In this document: positions 8,435-20,655 of the stretch, in pieces
How the letters are laid out: each line of letters opens with the position of its first letter
How positions within the stretch are numbered: the stretch's first letter is position 1
Source: Liolophura sinensis
Lineage: Eukaryota > Mollusca > Polyplacophora > Chitonida > Chitonidae
Assembly: GCF_032854445.1 (NCBI RefSeq)
Contig: NW_027018012.1
Location: 59,984-123,983 of the forward strand
Direction: 5' to 3'
Length of the DNA stretch: 64,000 nt
Made by a program: the position numbers and the translations under genes
Notes under the pieces: model-generated
Seen by the model: only the letters and a program-made list of their open reading frames with translations
The model's database searches: none
Told to the model about the DNA's origin: nothing

Positions 8435-11400
8435 GGTCGGAGAGCAACGCGGTTTGCACCATTCAAATTGTCGTCACAAAATACGTCGGATTAGCCTCTT
8501 ACCAGCAGCACTGGAACAATTTTTCCAATTTTGCATTTTTGCCTGGTCTTTTTGTTAATTGAAATCGGCTACACTGTACTCTGTACAATCGCGACTGGTC
8601 ATTACTATATTCAACTTTTGACTATAAGTTATGTGCCCTTCGGTAGCCCAGAAGACCTGAAATCTTTGGGCTAAGCCCATTTAACTCACCCAGCAATTGT
8701 CTTACTTCTAAGTCCAAGACAATCTCAATGTCTTTATCTACGTGTAGAAAACCCACACCATTTGTACGTGAAAAACACAAGGTACTTGATACAGTCTGCT
8801 GTAAAAAGTACAACTAAACACTGACCCACATTTATAAGGTGCCAAAAGATGCGGAATTGGGCCAGGCATCGGCAGCTGTTAAAAAATTGCAAATATCCCT
8901 GGTTTCCATGGAGTAAGAGCCGTTGCTGGGCCCGTGATTATGACATCAATGATCATTGAATTGTCGCTACAGCCAAAAGTATTGGTCGGAGAGCAACGCG
9001 GTTTGCACCATTCGATTTCTCGTCACAAAATACGTCGGATTAGCCTCTTACCAGCAGCACTGGAACAGTTTTTCCACTTTTGCATTTTTGCCTGGTCTTT
9101 TTGTTAATTGAAATCGGCTACACTGTACTTTGTACAATCGCGACTGGTCATTACTATATTCAACTTTTGACTATAAGTTATGTGCCCTTCGGTAGCCCAG
9201 AAGACGTGAAATCTTTGGGCTAAGCCCATTTAACTCACCCAGCAATTGTCTTACTTCTAAGTGCAAGACAATCTCAATGTCTTTATCTACGTGTAGAAAA
9301 ACCACACCATTTGTACATAAAAAACACAAGGTACTTGATACAGTCTGCTGTAAAAAGTACAACTAAACACTGACGCACTTCAGTAAGGTGCCAAAAGATG
9401 CGGAATTGAGCCAGGCATCGGCAGCTGTTAAAAACTTGTAAAGTTCCCTGGTTTCCATGGAGTAAGAGCCGTTGCTGGGCACGTGATTATGACATAAATG
9501 ATCATTCAATTGTCGCTACAGCCAAAAGTATTGGTCGGAGAGCAACGCGGTTTGCACCATTCGATTTCTCGTCACAAAATACGTCGGATTAGCCTCTTAC
9601 CAGCAGCACTGGAACAGTTTTTCCACTTTTGCATTTTTACCTGGTCTTTTTGTTAATTGAAATCGGCTACACTGTACTCTGTACAATCGCGACTGGTCAT
9701 TACTATATTCAACTTTTGACTATAAGTTTTGTGCCCTTCGGTAGCCCAGAAGACCTGAAATCTATGGGTTAAGCCCATTTAACTCACCCAGCAATTGTCT
9801 TATTTCTAAGTCTAAGACAATCTCAATGTCTTTATCTACGTGTAAAAAAACCACGCCATTTGTACGTGAAAAACACAAGGTACTTGATACAGTCTGCTGT
9901 AAAAAGTACAACTAAACACTGACCCACATTTATAAGGTGCCAAAAGATGCGGAATTGGGCCAGGCATCGGCAGCTGTTAAAAAATTGCAAATATCCCTGG
10001 TTTCCATGGAGTAAGAGCCGTTGCTGTGCACGTGATTATGACATCAATATTCATTGATTTGTCGCTACAGCCAAAAGTATTGGTCGGAGAGCAAGGCGGT
10101 TTGCACCATTCGATTTCTCGTCACAAAATACGTCGGATTAGCCTCTTACCAGCAGCACTGGAACAGTTTTTCCACTTTTGCATTTTTACCTGGTCTTTTT
10201 GTTAATTGAAATCGGCTACACTGTACTCCGTACAATCGCGACTGGTCATTACTATATTCAACTTTTGACTATAAGTTATGTGCCCTTCGGTAGCCCAGAA
10301 GACGTCAAATCTTTGGGCTAAGCCCATTTAACTCACCCAGCAATTGTCTTACTTCTAAGTCCAAGACAATCTCAATGTCTTTATCTACGTGTAGAAAAAC
10401 CACACCATTTGTACGTGAAAAACACAAGGTACTTGATACAGTCTGCTGTAAAAAGTACAACTAAACACTGACGCACTTCAGTAAGGTGCCAAAAGATGCG
10501 GAATTGAGCCAGGCATCGGCAGCTGTTAAAAAATTGTAAAGTTCCCTGGTTTCCATGGAGTAAGAGCCGTTGCTGGGCACGTGATTATGACATAAATGAT
10601 CATTGAATTGTCGCTACAGCCAAAAGTATTGGTCGGAGAGCAACGCGGTTTGCACCATTCGATTTCTCGTCACAAAATACGTCGGATTAGCCTCTTACCA
10701 GCAGCACTGGAACAGTTTTTCCACTTTTGCATTTTTGCCTGGTCTTTTTGTTAATTGAAATCGGCTACACTGTACTCTGTACAATCGCGACTGGTCATTA
10801 CTATATTCAACTTTTGACTATAAGTTATGTGCCCTTCGGTAGCCCAGAAGACCTGAAATCTTTGGGCTAAGCCCATTTAACTCACCCAGCAATTGTCTTA
10901 CTTCTAAGTCTAAGGCAATCTCAATGTCTTTATCTACGTATAGAAAAACCACACCATTTGTACGTGAAAAACACAAGGTACTTGATACAGTCTGCTGTAA
11001 AAAGTACAACTGACCACAGACCCACATGAAAAAGGTGCCAAAAGATGCGGAATTGAGCCAGGCATCGGCAGCTGTTGAAAAATTGCAAATTTCCCTGGTT
11101 TCCATGGAGTAAGAGCCGTTGCTGGGCACGTGATTATGACATAAATGATCATTCAATTGTCGCTACAGCCAAACGTATTGGTCGGAGAGCAACGCGGATT
11201 GCACCATTCGATTTCTCGTCACAAAATACGTCGGATTAGCCTCTTACCAGCAGCACTGGAACAATTTTTCCAATTTTGCATTTTTGCCTGGTCTTTTTGT
11301 TAATTGAAATCGGCTACACTGTACTCTGTACAATCGCGACTGGTCATTCCTATATTCAACTTTTGACTATAAGTTATGTGCCCTTCGGTAGCCCAGAAGA

Positions 11401-12277
11401 CCTGAAATCTTTGGGCTAAGCCCATTTAACTCACCCAGCAATTGTCTTACTTCTAAGTCCAAGACAATCTCAATGTCTTTATCTACGTGTAGAAAAACCA
11501 CACCATTTGTACATAAAAAACACAAGGTACTTGATACAGTCTGCTGTAAAAAGTACAACTAAACACTGACCCACATTTATAAGGTGCCAAAAGATGTGGA
11601 ATTGGGCCAGGCATCGGCAGCTGTTAAAAAATTGCAAATATCACTGGTTTCCATGGAGTAAGAGCCGTTGCTGGGCACGTGATTATAACATCAATATTCA
11701 TTGATTTGTCGCTACAGCCAAAAGTATTGGTCGGAGAGCAACGCGGTTTGCATCATTCGATTTCTCGTCACAAAATACGTCGGATTAGCCTCTTAGCAGC
11801 AGCACTGGAACAGTTTTTCCACTTTTGCATTTTTACCTGGTCTTTTTGTTAATTGAAATCGGCTACACTGTACTCTGTACAATCGCGACTGGTCATTACT
11901 ATATTCAACTTTTGACTATAAGTTATGTGCCCTTCGGTAGCCCAGAAGACGTCAAATCTTTGCGCTAAGCCCATTTAACTCACCCAGCAATTGTCTTACT
12001 TCTAAGTCCAAGACAATCTCAATGTCTTTATCTACGTGTAGAAAAACCACACCATTTGTACGTGAAAAACACAAGGTACTTGATACAGTCTGCTGTAAAA
12101 AGTACAACTGAACACTGACCCACTTCAGTAAGGTGCCAAAAGATGCGGAATTGAGCCAGGCATCGGCAGCTGTTGACAAATTGCAAATATCCCTGGTTTC
12201 CATGGAGTAAGAGCCGTTGCTGGGCACGTGATTATGACATCAATATTCATTGATTTGTCGCTACAGCCAAAAGTATT
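8435..12277. repeat. Monomers 16-22, mixed A, B and C types
   Basis: Seven units of exactly 549 bp start at 8435, 8984, 9533, 10082, 10631, 11180 and 11729. The units at 8984 and 10082 share CTGACGCACTTC and a GTAAAGTTCCCTGG right part, 1098 bp apart, which marks a local dimer. The unit at 10631 is C type. The first unit and 9533-10.28 kb belong to the block also found at the left edge. Nothing other than satellite was seen. Confidence 0.85.
10631..11179. repeat. Reference monomer, sub-family C
   Basis: This 549-bp unit has the word ACTGACCACAGACCCACATG followed by AAAAAGGTGCC (AATAAGG in others) where A and B units have ACTAAACACTG or ACTGAACACTG. Downstream it follows the B pattern: AATTGAGCC, GTTGAAAAATTGC and ATAAATGATCATTC. 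The C version is common at 17.4-22.7 kb, 43.2-51.7 kb and 54.7-61.9 kb. Because C removes the TGA present in A and B, plus-strand frames run further through C units. The C signature looks derived from B by a few changes confined to about 25 bp. Confidence 0.88.
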
Positions 12278-15022
12278 GGTCGGAGAGCAACGCGGTTTGC
12301 ACCATTCAATTTCTCGTCACAAAATACGTCGGATTAGCCTCTTATCAGCAGCACTGGAACAGTTTTTCCACTTTTGCATTTTTGCCTGGTCTTTTTGTTA
12401 ATTGAAATCGGCTACACTGTACTTTGTACAATCGCGTGTGGTCATTACTATATTTAACTTTTGACTATAAGTTATGTGCCCTTCGGTAGCCCAGAAGACG
12501 TCAAATCTTTGGGCTAAGCCCATTTAACTCACCCAGCAATTGTCTTACTTCTAAGTCCAAGACAATCTCAATGTCTTTATCTACGTGTAGAAAAACCACA
12601 CCATTTGTACGTGAAAAACACAAGGTGCTTGATACAGTCTGCTGTAAAAAGTACAACTAAACACTGACCCACATTTATAAGGTGCCAAAAGGTGCGGAAT
12701 TGGGCCAGGCATCGGCAGCTGTTAAAAAATTGCAAATATCCCTGGTTTCCATGGAGTAAGAGCCGTTGCTGGGCACGTGATTATGACATTATTATTCATT
12801 GATTTGTCGCTACAGCCAAAAGTATTGGTCAGAGAGCAACGCGGTTTGCACCATTCGATTTCTCGTCACAAAATACGTCGGATTAGCCTCTTATCAGCAG
12901 CACTGGAACAGTTTTTCCACTTTTTCATTTTTGCCTGGCCTTTTTGTTAGTTGAAATCGGCTACACTGTACTCTGTACAATCGCGACTGGTCATTACTAT
13001 ATTCAACTTTTGACTATAAGTTATGTGCCCTTCGGTAGCCCAGAAGACCTGAAATCTTTGGGCTAAGCCCATTTAACTCACCCAGCAATTGTCTTACTTC
13101 TAAGTGCAAGGCAATCTCAATGTCTTTATCTACGTGTAGAAAAACCACACCATTTGTACGTGAAAAACACAAGGTACTTGATACAGTCTGCTGTAAAAAG
13201 TACAACTGAACATTGACCCACTTCAGTAAGGTGCCAAAAGATGCGGAATTGAGCCAGGCATCGGCAGCTGTTAAAAAATTGTAAAGTTCCCTGGTTTCCA
13301 TGGAGTAAGAGCCGTTGCTGGGCACGTGATTATGACATAAATGATCATTCAATTGTCACTACAGCCAAAAGTATTGGTCGGAGAGCAACGCGGTTTGCAC
13401 CATTCGATTTCTCGTCACAAAATACGTCGGATTAGCCTCTTATCAGCAGCACTGGAACAGTTTTTCCACTTTTGCATTTTTACCTGGTCTTTTTGTTAGT
13501 TGAAATCGGCTACACTGTACTCTGTACAATCGCGACTGGTCATTACTATATTCAACTTTTGACTATAAGTTATGTGCCCTTCGGTAGCCCAGAAGACGTC
13601 AAATCTTTGGGCTAAGCCCATTTAACTCACCCAGCAATTGCCTTACTTCTAAGTGCAAGACAATCTCAAAGTCTTTATCTACGTGTAGAAAAACCACACC
13701 ATTTGTACAAAAAAAACACAAGGTACTTGATACAGTCTGCTGTAAAAAGTACAACTAAACACTGACCCACATTTATAAAGTGCCAAAAGATGCGGAATTG
13801 GGCCAGGTATCGGCAGCTGTTAAAAAATTGCAAATATCCCTGGTTTCCATGGAGTAAGAGCCGTTGCTGGGCACGTGATTATGACATCAATGATCATTGA
13901 ATTGTCGCTACAGCCAAAAGTATTAGTCGGAGAGCAACGCGGTAGGCACCATTCGATTTCTCGTCACAAAATACGTCGGATTAGCCTCTTACCAGCAGCA
14001 CTGGAACAGTTTTTCCACTTTTGCATTTTTACCTGGTCTTTTTGTTAATTGAAATCGGCTACACTGTACTCTGTACAATCGCGACTGGTCATTACTATAT
14101 TCAACTTTTGACTATAAGTTATGTGCCCTTCGGTAGCCCAGAAGACGTCAAATCTTTGGGCTAAGCCCATTTAACTCACCCAGCAATTGTCTTACTTCTA
14201 AGTCCAAGACAATCTCAATGTCTTTATCTACGTGTAGAAAAACCACACCATTTGTACGTGAAAAACACAAGGTACTTGATACAGTCTGCTGTAAAAAGTA
14301 CAACTGAACATTGACCCACTTCAGTAAGGTGCCAAAAGATGCGGAATTGAGCCAGGCATCGGCAGCTGTTGACAAATTGCAAATTTCCCTGGTTTCCATG
14401 GAGTAAGAGCCGTTGCTGGGCACGTGATTATGACATAAATGATCATTCAATTGTCACTACAGCCAAAAGTATTGGTCGGAGAGCAACGCGGTTTGCACCA
14501 TTCGATTTCTCGTCACAAAATACGTCGGATTAGCCTCTTACCAGCAGCACTGGAACAGTTTTTCCACTTTTGCATTTTTGCCTGGTCTTTTTGTTAATTG
14601 AAATCGGCTACACTGTACTCTGTACAATCGCGACTGGTCATTACTATATTCAACTTTTGACTATAAGTTATGTGCCCTTCGGTAGCCCAGAAGACCTGAA
14701 ATCTTTGGGCTAAGCCCATTTAACTCACCCAGCAATTGTCTTACTTCTAAGTCCAAGAAAATCTCAATGTCTTTATCTACGTGTAGAAAAACCACACCAT
14801 TTGTACATAAAAAAAACAAGGTACTTGATACAGTCTGCTGTAAAAAGTATAACTGACCACAGACCCACATTTATAAGGTGCCAAAAGATGCGGAATTGAG
14901 CCAGGCTTCGGCAGCTGTTGAAAAATTGCAAATTTCCCTGGTTTCCATGGAGTAAGAGCCGTTGCTGTGCACGTGATTATGACATAAATGATCATTCAAT
15001 TGTCGCTACAGCGAAAAGTATT
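12278..15022. repeat. Five-monomer block re-used at 23.8-28.7 kb
   Basis: The units at 12278, 12827, 13376, 13925 and 14474 carry private words found again in the same order later. These are CATTCAATTTCTCG with GCGTGTGG (also 23806 and 26002), GACATTATTATTC just before unit 12827 (also before 24355 and 26551), TTAGTTGAAATCGG (24355 and 24904; 26551 and 27100), TTAGTCGG with CGGTAGGCACC (23257, 25453 and 27649), and ACATAAAAAAAACAAGG (28198). The offset is 11528 bp for the first units and 13724 bp for the last, a difference of one 2196-bp four-monomer unit. The later region is an amplified form. Confidence 0.87.
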
Positions 15023-15164
15023 GGTCGGAGAGCAACGCGGTTTACACCATTCGATTTCTCGTCACAAAATACGTCGGATTTGCATTTTACCAGCAGCACT
15101 GGAACAGTTTTTCCACTTTTGCATTTTTGCCTGGTCTTTTTGTTAATTGAAATCGGCTACACTG

Positions 15165-18100
15165 TACTATGTACAATCGCGAGTGGTCATTACTATATTC
15201 AACTTTTGACTATAAGTTATGTGCCCTTCGGTAGCCCAGAAGACGTCAAATCTTTGGGCTAAGCCCATTTAACTCACCCAGCAATTGTCTTACTTCTAAG
15301 TCCAAGACAATCTCAATGTCTTTATCTACGTGTAGAAAAACCACACCATTTGTACATGAAAAACACAAGGTACTTGATACAGTCTGCTGTAAAAAGTACA
15401 ACTAAACACTGACCCACATTTATAAGGTGCCAAAAGATGCGGAATTGGGCCAGGCATCGGCAGCTGTTAAAAATTTGTAAAGTTCCCTGGTTTCCATGGA
15501 GTAAGAGCCGTTGCTGGGCACGTGATTATGACATCAATGATCATTGAATTGTCGCTACAGCCAAAAGTATTGGTCGGAGAGCAACGCGGTAGGCACCATT
15601 CGATTTCTCGTCACAAAATACGTCGGATTAGCCTCTTACCAGCAGCACTGGAACAGTTTTTCCACTTTTGCATTTTTGCCTGGTCTTTTGTTAATTGAAA
15701 TCGGCTACACTGTACTCTGTACAATCGCGACTGGTCATTACTATTTTCAACTTTTGACTATAAGTTATGTGCCCTTCGGTAGCCCAGAAGACGTCAAATC
15801 TTTGCGCTAAGCCCATTTAACTCACCCAGCAATTGTCTTAATTCTAAGTTCAAGAAAATCTCAATGTCTTTATCTACGTGTAGAAAAACCACACCATTTG
15901 TACGTGAAAAACACAAGGTACTTGATACAGTCTGCTGTAAAAAGTACAACTGAACACTGACCCACTTCAGTAAGGTGCCAAAAGATGCGGAATTGGGCCA
16001 GGTATCGGCAGCTGTTGAAAAATTGCAAATTTCCCTGGTTTCCATGGAGTAAGAGCCGTTGCTGGGCACGTGATTATGACATAAATGATCATTCAATTGT
16101 CTCTACAGCCAAAAGTATTGGTCGGAGAGCAACGCGGATTGCACCATTCGATTTCTCGTCACAAAATACGTCGGATTAGCCTCTTACCAGCAGCACTGGA
16201 ACAGTTTTTCCACTTTTGCATTTTTGCCTGGTCTTTTTGTTAACTGAAATCGGCTACACTGTACTCTGTACAATCGCGACTGGTCATTACTATATTCAAC
16301 TTTTGACTATAAGTTATGTGCCCTTCGGTAGCCCAGAAGACCTGAAATCTTTGGGTCAAGCCCATTTAACTCACCCAGCAATTGTCTTACTTCTAAGTCC
16401 AAGACAATCTCAATGTCTTTATCTACGTGTAGAAAAACCACACCATTTGTACATAAAAAACACAAGGTACTTGATACAGTCTGCTGTAAAAAGTACAACT
16501 AAACACTGACCCACATTTATAAGGTGCCAAAAGATGCGGAATTGGGCCAGGCATCGGCAGCTGTTAAAAAATTGCAAATATCCCTGGTTTCCATGGAGTA
16601 AGAGCCGTTGCTGGGCACGTGATTATGACATTAATATTCATTGATTTGTCGCTACAGCCAAAAGTATTGGTCGGAGAGCAACGCGGTTTGCACCATTCGA
16701 TTTCTCGTCACAAAATACGTCGGATTAGCCTCTTACCAGCAGCACTGGAACAGTTTTTCCACTTTTGCATTTTTGCCTGGTCTTTTTGTTAATTGAAATC
16801 GGCTACACTGTACTCTGTACAATCGCGAGTGGTCATTACTATATTCAACTTTTGACTATAAGTTATGTGCCCTTCGGTAGCCCAGAAGACCTGAAATCTT
16901 TGGGCTAAGCCCATTTAACTCACCCAGCAATCGTCTTACTTCTAAATCCAAGACAATCTCAATGTCTTTATCTACGTGTAGAAAAACCACACCATTTGTA
17001 CGTGAAAAACACAAGGTACTTGATACAGTCTGCTGTAAAAAGTACAACTGAACACTGACCCACTTCAGTAAGGTGCCAAAAGATGCGGAATTGAGCCAGG
17101 CATCGGCAGCTGTTAAAAAAATGTAAAGTTCCCTGGTTTCCATGGAGTAAGAGCCGTTGTTGGGCACGTGATTATGACATCAATGATCATTCAATTATCA
17201 CTACAGGCAAAAGTATTAGTCGGAGAGCAACGCGGTTTGCACCATTCGATTTCTCGTCACAAAATACGTCGGATTAGCCTCTTACCAGCAGCACTGGAAC
17301 AGTTTTTCCACTTTTGCATTTTTCCCTGGTCTTTTTGTTAATTGAAATCGGCTACACTGTACTCTGTACAATCGCGACTGGTTATTACTATATTTAACTT
17401 TTGACTATAAGTTATGTGCCCTTCGGTAGCCCAGAAGACCTGAAATCTTTGGGCTAAGCCCATTTAACTCACCCAGCAATTGTCTTACTTCTAAGTCCAA
17501 GACAATCTCAATGTCTTTATCTACGTGTAGAAAAACCACACCATTTGTACGTGAAAAACACAAGGTACTTGATACAGTCTGCTGTAAAAAGTACAACTGA
17601 CCACAGACCCACATGAATAAGGTGCCAAAAGATGCGGAATTGAGCCAGGTATCGGCAGCTGTTGAAAAATTGCAAATTTCCCTGGTTTCCATGGAGTAAG
17701 AGCCGTTGCTGGGCACGTGATTATGACATAAATGATCATTCAATTGTCACTACAGCCAAAAGTGTTGATCGGAGAGCAACGCGGTTTGCACCATTCGATT
17801 TCTCGTCACAAAATACGTCGGATTAGCCTCTTACCAGCAGCACTGGAACAGTTTTTCCACTTTTGCATTTTTGCCTGGTCTTTTTGTTAATTGAAATCGG
17901 CTACACTGTACTATGTACAATCGCGAGTGGTCATTACTATATTCAACTTTTGACTATAAGTTATGTGCCCTTCGGTAGCCCAGAAGACGTCAAATCTTTG
18001 GGCTAAGCCCATTTAACTCACCCAGCAATTGTCTTACTTCTAAGTCCAAGACAATCTCAATGTCTTTATCTACGTGTAGAAAAACCACACCATTTGTACA

Positions 18101-20655
18101 TGAAAAACACAAGGTACTTGATACAGTCTGCTGTAAAAAGTACAACTAAACACTGACCCACATTTATAAGGTGCCAAAAGATGCGGAATTGGGCCAGGCA
18201 TCGGCAGCTGTTAAAAATTTGTAAAGTTCCCTGGTTTCCATGGAGTAAGAGCCGTTGCTGGGCACGTGATTATGACATCAATGATCATTGAATTGTCGCT
18301 ACAGCCAAAAGTATTGGTCGGAGAGCAACGCGGTAGGCACCATTCGATTTCTCGTCACAAAATACGTCGGATTAGCCTCTTACCAGCAGCACTGGAACAG
18401 TTTTTCCACTTTTGCATTTTTGCCTGGTCTTTTGTTAATTGAAATCGGCTACACTGTACTCTGTACAATCGCGACTGGTCATTACTATTTTCAACTTTTG
18501 ACTATAAGTTATGTGCCCTTCGGTAGCCCAGAAGACGTCAAATCTTTGCGCTAAGCCCATTTAACTCACCCAGCAATTGTCTTAATTCTAAGTTCAAGAC
18601 AATCTCAATGTCTTTATCTACGTGTAGAAAAACCACACCATTTGTACGTGAAAAACACAAGGTACTTGATACAGTCTGCTGTAAAAAGTACAACTGAACA
18701 CTGACCCACTTCAGTAAGGTGCCAAAAGATGCGGAATTGGGCCAGGTATCGGCAGCTGTTGAAAAATTGCAAATTTCCCTGGTTTCCATGGAGTAAGAGC
18801 CGTTGCTGGGCACGTGATTATGACATAAATGATCATTCAATTGTCTCTACAGCCAAAAGTATTGGTCGGAGAGCAACGCGGATTGCACCATTCGATTTCT
18901 CGTCACAAAATACGTCGGATTAGCCTCTTACCAGCAGCACTGGAACAGTTTTTCCACTTTTGCATTTTTGCCTGGTCTTTTTGTTAACTGAAATCGGCTA
19001 CACTGTACTCTGTACAATCGCGACTGGTCATTACTATATTCAACTTTTGACTATAAGTTATGTGCCCTTCGGTAGCCCAGAAGACCTGAAATCTTTGGGT
19101 CAAGCCCATTTAACTCACCCAGCAATTGTCTTACTTCTAAGTCCAAGACAATCTCAATGTCTTTATCTACGTGTAGAAAAACCACACCATTTGTACATAA
19201 AAAACACAAGGTACTTGATACAGTCTGCTGTAAAAAGTACAACTAAACACTGACCCACATTTATAAGGTGCCAAAAGATGCGGAATTGGGCCAGGCATCG
19301 GCAGCTGTTAAAAAATTGCAAATATCCCTGGTTTCCATGGAGTAAGAGCCGTTGCTGGGCACGTGATTATGACATCAATATTCATTGATTTGTCGCTACA
19401 GCCAAAAGTATTGGTCGGAGAGCAACGCGGTTTGCACCATTCGATTTCTCGTCACAAAATACGTCGGATTAGCCTCTTACCAGCAGCACTGGAACAGTTT
19501 TTCCACTTTTGCATTTTTGCCTGGTCTTTTTGTTAATTGAAATCGGCTACACTGTACTCTGTACAATCGCGAGTGGTCATTACTATATTCAACTTTTGAC
19601 TATAAGTTATGTGCCCTTCGGTAGCCCAGAAGACCTGAAATCTTTGGGCTAAGCCCATTTAACTCACCCAGCAATCGTCTTACTTCTAAATCCAAGACAA
19701 TCTCAATGTCTTTATCTACGTGTAGAAAAACCACACCATTTGTACGTGAAAAACACAAGGTACTTGATACAGTCTGCTGTAAAAAGTACAACTGAACACT
19801 GACCCACTTCAGTAAGGTGCCAAAAGATGCGGAATTGAGCCAGGCATCGGCAGCTGTTAAAAAAATGTAAAGTTCCCTGGTTTCCATGGAGTAAGAGCCG
19901 TTGTTGGGCACGTGATTATGACATCAATGATCATTCAATTATCACTACAGGCAAAAGTATTAGTCGGAGAGCAACGCGGTTTGCACCATTCGATTTCTCG
20001 TCACAAAATACGTCGGATTAGCCTCTTACCAGCAGCACTGGAACAGTTTTTCCACTTTTGCATTTTTCCCTGGTCTTTTTGTTAATTGAAATCGGCTACA
20101 CTGTACTCTGTACAATCGCGACTGGTTATTACTATATTTAACTTTTGACTATAAGTTATGTGCCCTTCGGTAGCCCAGAAGACCTGAAATCTTTGGGCTA
20201 AAGCCCATTTAACTCACCCAGCAATTGTCTTACTTCTAAGTCCAAGACAATCTCAATGTCTTTATCTACGTGTAGAAAAACCACACCATTTGTACGTGAA
20301 AAACACAAGGTACTTGATACAGTCTGCTGTAAAAAGTACAACTGACCACAGACCCACATGAATAAGGTGCCAAAAGATGCGGAATTGAGCCAGGTATCGG
20401 CAGCTGTTGAAAAATTGCAAATTTCCCTGGTTTCCATGGAGTAAGAGCCGTTGCTGGGCACGTGATTATGACATAAATGATCATTCAATTGTCACTACAG
20501 CCAAAAGTGTTGATCGGAGAGCAACGCGGTTTGCACCATTCGATTTCTCGTCACAAAATACGTCGGATTAGCCTCTTACCAGCAGCACTGGAACAGTTTT
20601 TCCACTTTTGCATTTTTGCCTGGTCTTTTTGTTAATTGAAATCGGCTACACTGTA
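15165..20655. repeat. Tandem pair of a 5-monomer (2744-bp) higher-order unit
   Basis: Sequence from about 15165 to 17910 repeats from about 17912 to 20655 with a shift of 2744 bp. Both copies contain CTATGTACAATCGCGAGTGG, a 548-bp monomer with GGTCTTTTGTT (15572 and 18316), CTTAATTCTAAGTTCAAG, TTTGGGTCAAGCCC, and TTAGTCGG with TTTTTCCCTGG. The few differences I saw are single bases: CAAGAAAATC versus CAAGACAATC, ACATTAATATTC versus ACATCAATATTC, and an extra A in GGGCTAAAGCCC near 20200. The duplication is among the youngest in the window, or could be an assembly duplication. Confidence 0.9.
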
